64,000 nucleotides of DNA from Ceratothoa steindachneri (lineage: Eukaryota; Arthropoda; Malacostraca; Isopoda; Cymothoidae). The notes beneath the pieces were generated by a model. That model did not search any database, had not been told where the DNA came from, and saw nothing but the letters and a program-made list of their open reading frames with translations. The stretch is taken from contig OZ018318.1 in NCBI GenBank assembly GCA_963969495.1, positions 96,377,413-96,441,412 on the forward strand, written 5' to 3'. The position numbers and the translations under genes were made by a program. Below are positions 59,660 through 64,000 of the stretch, one piece after another; position 1 is the stretch's first letter; each line of letters starts with the position of its first letter.

Positions 59660-61295
59660 TATTATAACAATATCTTAAAGAATAGAGCCGTTGAAAACAC
59701 GTAAGGATATAGAGACGCACAATAATTCCCAAAATAAACTTATATTTTACCTTTATCAATTGAATACACAACATTTAAACATTAACTACAACAATACTCG
59801 GAATATTATTAAAACAAGAATTGATTCAATTAGTTTGACCGTATAAACTTGGCTAATTTTGCTACACCCCTCAATAATATAAGAATTACGGACTCATCTG
59901 AAGTTTAAAAGGCATCAGGAATGTTATTGTCTTACGACGCGTGCAGTCTGGCCAGATGTAGGTAGGCGAGATCACGAGGTCGTATTGGCGAGAGTAGCAG
60001 CTGGGGGGTCCACACGGTATTCCAGGTGGGGCGGGGTTCTTCACGGACGAGAACAATTACGGTGCGTTATGCGGCACCAAGGTAGTCGTGGTCTCTCTGG
60101 CGAGAGTGAGTCGAACTTGGTTCTTAAACCAAGTTAACTTGGAGCGCAGTGTGACCACCGAGTAACGAGCTCGAGGGGGAGCTTTTCTCCTTCATTACTT
60201 ATTTCCTCATGGACTAGGACTGAACTCGGGGAGGGTCTTCTTCAAGGGCGAGGATAACGGAGGGGGGTTTCTCTGGCGAAAATAAATTAAACTTGAAGGT
60301 CGGTTTGGTAACCAGGAACTAGCTCGAGGATTAGCTTCTTCTTAGTTCCAGTCTTCTTCAATGGTTGAGTATAACGGAGGGGGATTTCTCTGACGAGAAT
60401 AAGTTGAACTTGGTTCCTCACCAAGTAAACTTATGAGTTTGGTGTGGCCACCGAATAGCGGCCTCGAGGGGGAGCCTTTTCCCTCAATTCATCAAGGACA
60501 AGAAATACTCCTGGTGTTTAAGGTGCACCAGGATATGAGGAGTCTCTCTGGCGAGAGTAAGTTGAACTACACAAAGTCAACTTATCGTTTGATTTAAAAA
60601 CCAGGGAATAGCTCGAGGATGAGCTGTTTCTTATCCCCTTAAGGTAGGTAGCCCTGCCTCTCTTGCAGGGTACTTCTTGGTCTGGCGAGCCAATTACACT
60701 ACCAATCTAGTCTAGGTAGCTTGGTTTTAATCGAGGACTTCGTCACCTGGAGTCTGACGTTTACTTCCCCGATTTTCCTCAGTGTTCCTCATTCATACCT
60801 TGTCACCCCACTGGGGGAGTGGTAAGGAAATAGGGCTTGAGGACGGCCCCAGGAGGGTTCTTTTTCCAAACGGGTTTTCCCACCAAGTCTTACATCGGCT
60901 CCTCGTTCTTCGAGCTTGGGAGAAACACGTTTTCAATTTCTTATTTGACGTGAAATTAGATCTCACTCTCCTGGGGGAGATCTTTCATTTCGACCTTTAG
61001 GTCTTTCATGGCGCCAAAAAGTGCGATGCTACGTTTACGCACTTGACGCGCCGATGCCTGGGGCGGATGTCTTTGCGGTAACCGCCTTGTAACTGCACCA
61101 CGATTGAACGGGGCGGGGGGGGGGGGAAGTGACAATTCCCCTACAACAATCATCCAAACATTCATTAAGCTGCAATATACCCTTTGCTTCATAAAAAAGT
61201 GTCACTATAAAGCCAAAACCATTTATTATCCCCAGCTAACTATTAGAAAAAAAGATGTGACAAATAATATCTTACCTTCCCCTAATTCCCCCAAT
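59660..61295. other. 1.6-kb GC-rich insertion splitting the Penelope-like element
   Basis: AT-rich at first (59660-59900), then GC-rich. It contains alternating tandem blocks. Type 1 blocks (about 60090 and 60386) have TCTCTGGCGAGA..AACTTGGTTC..GTGGCCACCGA and CTCGAGGGGGAGC. Type 2 blocks (about 60268 and 60541) have GGTTTGGTAACCAGGAA and TAGCTCGAGGATGAGC. A 12-G run lies at 61115-61126. No coding domain recognised. Its ends are not sharply defined. Confidence 0.6.
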
Positions 61296-61299
61296 TAAT

Positions 61300-61710
61300 G
61301 AATTTCAAAAGGTTGGCACGGACCAACAACATCAATGTTGCCTTTCAGTACGAGAATACGATCAGAAATAGCTTATCCAAAAATAGATCGATCGCTAAAG
61401 AACAGGGAGTTTATTTTCTTCCATGCAAATCATGTAATGAGGTATAGATCGGTGAAAGCAGCAGATTTTCCAAGAGAATAAGTCAGCATAAATGCGTTAT
61501 GCAAAGTCGGTTTTATTTCTACATATGTACAATGAAAATCATCAAATTGATTTTGATAATGTTAAAATGCTTTATAAGTCTCACAATTCTATACATCTAC
61601 GCTTAATTGAATCGGCAAATATAAAAGAAATTTCCAACTTGAATACTTCCGAAGGCCAATTTAATATTAATACATTAATAAGCAAGAAATTCATACTTCT
61701 GCTTCTCTAA
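61300..61710 (+). pseudogene. Penelope-like element GIY-YIG endonuclease and C-terminus
   Basis: Reads FQYENTIRNSLSKNRSIA, EQGVYFLPCKSCNEV, stop, IGESSRFSKRISQHKC. This is the GIY-YIG nuclease of Penelope-like elements, which cuts the target DNA; the Tyr of YIG is replaced by TAG and the CxxC of the family linker is kept. The open end 61492-61710 carries HQIDFDNVKMLYKSHNSI and RLIESANIKEIS, matching the family C-terminus (HxIDWDNxKIL, RxIxEAxxIKK). It is the missing 3' part of the RT at 58735-59659. Confidence 0.87.
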
Positions 61711-61890
61711 AATGCCACTACATTTCCACATCATTCACCTTAGCCCCACTGATTTGTGCGTTTGTACGTTAAGCAACTTCTGCATTTCACTTCTCTACCA
61801 GCGACTGACGATGACGGATGTTTCCGTCGAAACCTGTTTTTGCATATAAAATTAGCCCTATTTCTGTAGTTTTATCCCTATATATATCGG
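61711..61890 (+). other. 3' end of the Penelope-like element with half-hammerhead-like motif
   Basis: Non-coding. At 61805-61834 it reads CTGACGA, TGACGGA-TGT-TTCCGTC (six-base stem GACGGA/TCCGTC), then GAAACC. This is the same layout as 10863-10890. TATATATA follows at about 61880. Confidence 0.55.
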
Positions 61891-61994
61891 GGTTTTGAAA
61901 AGTTGCGTTAGACCCTGGAGGGTGGTGTATATTTCTACTTAAAGTTATACTTTTCGAGCATCGGTCACTAAAACATTTTTTCCATTATATGCAA

Positions 61995-62838
61995 GTATGT
62001 CGAAATCAAATTCCTAAGAATCGAAATCTCTGCTCTCCTGTGTGCAGGCCACAACTGGACCGACTCAACGTCAGCCGGATCACCTACCCAGCATCGTGGA
62101 GAGGCACAAGATCGTGGAGGAGCAAGAACAGTTTGGCTGTGAGAAAGGCATTCGAAAGTGCTTCAAAGCTCTAAGTGACTGCAATCTCGAAAAAGAAAAA
62201 CATCTCAGTGGCCACGGTTTCAAGGGCCGTAAAGATGGCGTCAGCATAAGCTGGCAGGGCGTGGAACGGCTTCTGCTTACCGATCTTATGCGACAACAAC
62301 GTCGGAAGCGTTGTAGACGGCATCTTCATGACTTAACGAGTCATGGCAATCAAATTATCATTTGTTCCGGTATGAGTCCAAGGCCAAGCACACGGCCTCC
62401 GTGATGATGCTTGGAATCCTGTTTTTTAAAGGCGAGAAGATGCTACCGGTCTGGTTTTCGGCCAGTTACAGGCTCACCACAGCTAATTACTGGGAGATTT
62501 TGGCACTACCTATCCTGTGGTCGGTGAGAGAGATCACGAAGTAGGTGGACTACTTCTTCCAGCTTAACGGTGCAAGAGAGGTTCAGGTTGATTATGAATT
62601 ACTGGTCGGAGGAAGTTTGGCCGCTGCAGTCGTCTGACACCAATCCTCTCCAGTACAGAGTTTGGGCGCATGTGGAGTGCATCGCTTACAATGTCCGACC
62701 CAGCATCTGTTAAGAGTAGATGTCCACCGTCAAATGTGTCTGGTCAAGCCTTTGGAAGGACTTTATCCGAAGCTTGTATGTGGACTTCAGGTCTCGCCTA
62801 GAGCACGTGCTTAGCACTGAGGGCAGCCAAACTAATTA
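61995..62838 (+). pseudogene. Tc1/mariner-superfamily transposase, lineage 2, copy M4
   Basis: Frames alternate through VEIKFLRIEISALLCAG (helix-turn-helix start), HLPSIVERHKIVEEQ, KAFESASKL, SVMMLGILFFKGEKMLPVWF and SASYRLTTANYWEIL. FFQLNGARE is the second catalytic block, with the Asp of QQDGA now Asn. WPLQSSDTNPLQYRVWAHVE is a degraded PDLNP block, and VDFRSRLEHVLSTEGS is at the C-terminus. Full-length in layout, with several frameshifts. It starts about 100 bp after the end of the Penelope-like element. Inverted repeats not identified. Confidence 0.8.
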
Positions 62839-63310
62839 ATCTTACATTTTAAAAACAAATTTATTTGTTAAAACTATAAAATCTTGCGAACGGCATCAAA
62901 AATAAATTTTTTTTAGGAAGCCATCGTAATGAGTGTAACAGGACTTTTGCTATCCCTGGTATATATATAATTATAAACGTGGTATTGATTACCCTCGCTA
63001 CCAGTTAATTTACACAAGCAATGATTTCTTTGAAAGTAAAATTATTGAAAGTGCTATATGTAATTCAAGAAATACTCAACTTTAACCTTTCGAAGAGGCA
63101 ATTTAAATGAAGCCACTTTGTTCCAAATCTAATTCTCAATGCACTTCGCCAGATTAGTGACAATCTTCTGTTCTATATGTTTATGTGCAAATGTCTGTGT
63201 TCTCATAGGATACGAGCGAAAATTGTATTTCAAACTTAATAGCGAAATAATATGCTCCTATAAAGTTGTTTCTATTAACATTTATTCAACTCGTATTGCA
63301 GATTAAATAG
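62839..63310. other. Unassigned AT-rich stretch
   Basis: 3' flank of the transposase, then AT-rich DNA with no recognisable feature. Confidence 0.5.

Positions 63311-63404
<94 letters not shown>
63311..63404. repeat. (TA)n microsatellite
   Basis: A TA tract of about 94 bp, directly bordering the Penelope-type end that follows. Confidence 0.97.
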
Positions 63405-63406
<2 letters not shown>

Positions 63407-64000
63407 AACTAGATTTATTCTACAAAGTTTGAGTCTTATATTCAGTAAGAAGGACAAAACGAAGAAGGCGGGTCCCATCTTTAATTCCAACGTTTCTTGT
63501 TATTACGAAACCCATCTTCAGGAGCTAAAAACAAATTCTAAATGATTAATATAAACCTAAAAACATAAACAACAGCACAAGTTCAAAATTAAAAAGCACA
63601 CAACAGAGAAAATCACAAAAATGGCGTTAAAAATATATAATGAACGTTACGTTAATGAACAAACAAAATAGTGAGGTAAAAAACAGCAAAATATTTGTAA
63701 AGAGATACTATCAATTAACAGCAAACAAAGTAAATGTAATATCACAAAATTAAACAATTGAAATGGAAAAATAGAGAATTGGATACAAACAAATGGTAAA
63801 ACTAAAATATAGACACTGAAACATTATCTTACATGGTCGGATCACAATGACGAGGGAAAACAGGAAGGAATTCAAGGAATGAATACAGCTTGGTTAAGTT
63901 ATAAACAGAGGAAAGGACAACGTGTCCTCATTTAAATTTGAGGGTGGTTGTATTTAATACAGAGTGATTCTTTAATGCGGAGAGATAAAATAGATTTAGC
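63405..64000 (-). repeat. Penelope-type terminal sequence, minus copy, runs off the window
   Basis: On the minus strand this reads, near its 3' side (63491-63521), CTGAAGATGGG, then GTTTC-loop-GAAAC and G. It shares the CTGAAGATGGG..GAAACGTT signature with the 550-bp repeat. The rest (63540-64000) is A-rich non-coding sequence. The signature lies close to a (TA)n tract as in the other copies. The relation to Penelope-like elements is inferred from the 61.8-kb copy. Confidence 0.5.

Overview
The window looks like intergenic, repeat-dominated DNA from an invertebrate animal. It is strongly AT-rich, carries about a dozen long (TA)n tracts, and every protein-like signal I recognise belongs to a decayed transposable element. 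I found no convincing host gene, tRNA, rRNA, operon or CRISPR array. The mix of jockey-clade non-LTR elements with three CCHC knuckles, DD34D mariner, a second Tc1/mariner lineage, a Penelope-like element and a Ty3/gypsy fragment suggests an arthropod. A crustacean such as a parasitic copepod would fit, but that is inference from recalled family resemblance and was not searched.

Layout. 1-4.1 kb: mostly unassigned, with an old reverse-transcriptase (RT) remnant at 3.1-3.7 kb. 4.2-10.9 kb: the best-preserved jockey-type element (A, minus strand, 5.4-9.8 kb), bracketed by two inverted copies of a 550-bp repeat. 12.9-13.7 kb: the 3' end of a CR1/L2-like element between AAT and ATT microsatellites. 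14.7-18.6 kb: a very old jockey-type element (I, minus). 20.6-31.0 kb: plus-strand jockey-type pieces B, C, D and E, of which C has lost its endonuclease and most of its RT. 31.05-32.24 kb: a mariner (minus) abutting E, followed by a minus-strand RT fragment (F). 34.4-36.1 kb: element G, with the same kind of internal deletion as C.

36-56.5 kb is sparser. It holds a Tc1 C-terminal fragment (39.3-39.7 kb), two damaged copies of a second mariner lineage (43.8-44.7 kb; 45.8-48.3 kb, the latter apparently split by 1.5 kb), and a 194-bp sequence present twice in opposite orientation with only three differences. It also holds two inverted copies of an unassigned element built on a 128-bp tandem repeat; one of these has been invaded by a 1-kb CTAGG-type array.

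56.6-62.9 kb is a nest. A Ty3/gypsy fragment has its integrase upstream of RT and RNase H (Gmr1-like gene order). A Penelope-like element follows, cut in two by a 1.6-kb GC-rich insertion and ending in a half-hammerhead-like motif. Another mariner copy comes next. The window ends with a (TA)n tract and a related minus-strand Penelope-type end.

The genes do not work together as a pathway. The biology visible is retrotransposition, cut-and-paste transposition, nesting, internal deletion and decay. The items most worth a second look are the integrase-first gypsy order, the 128-bp-core element with its precise array insertion, the repeated hammerhead-like ends beside (TA)n tracts, and the young 194-bp inverted pair.
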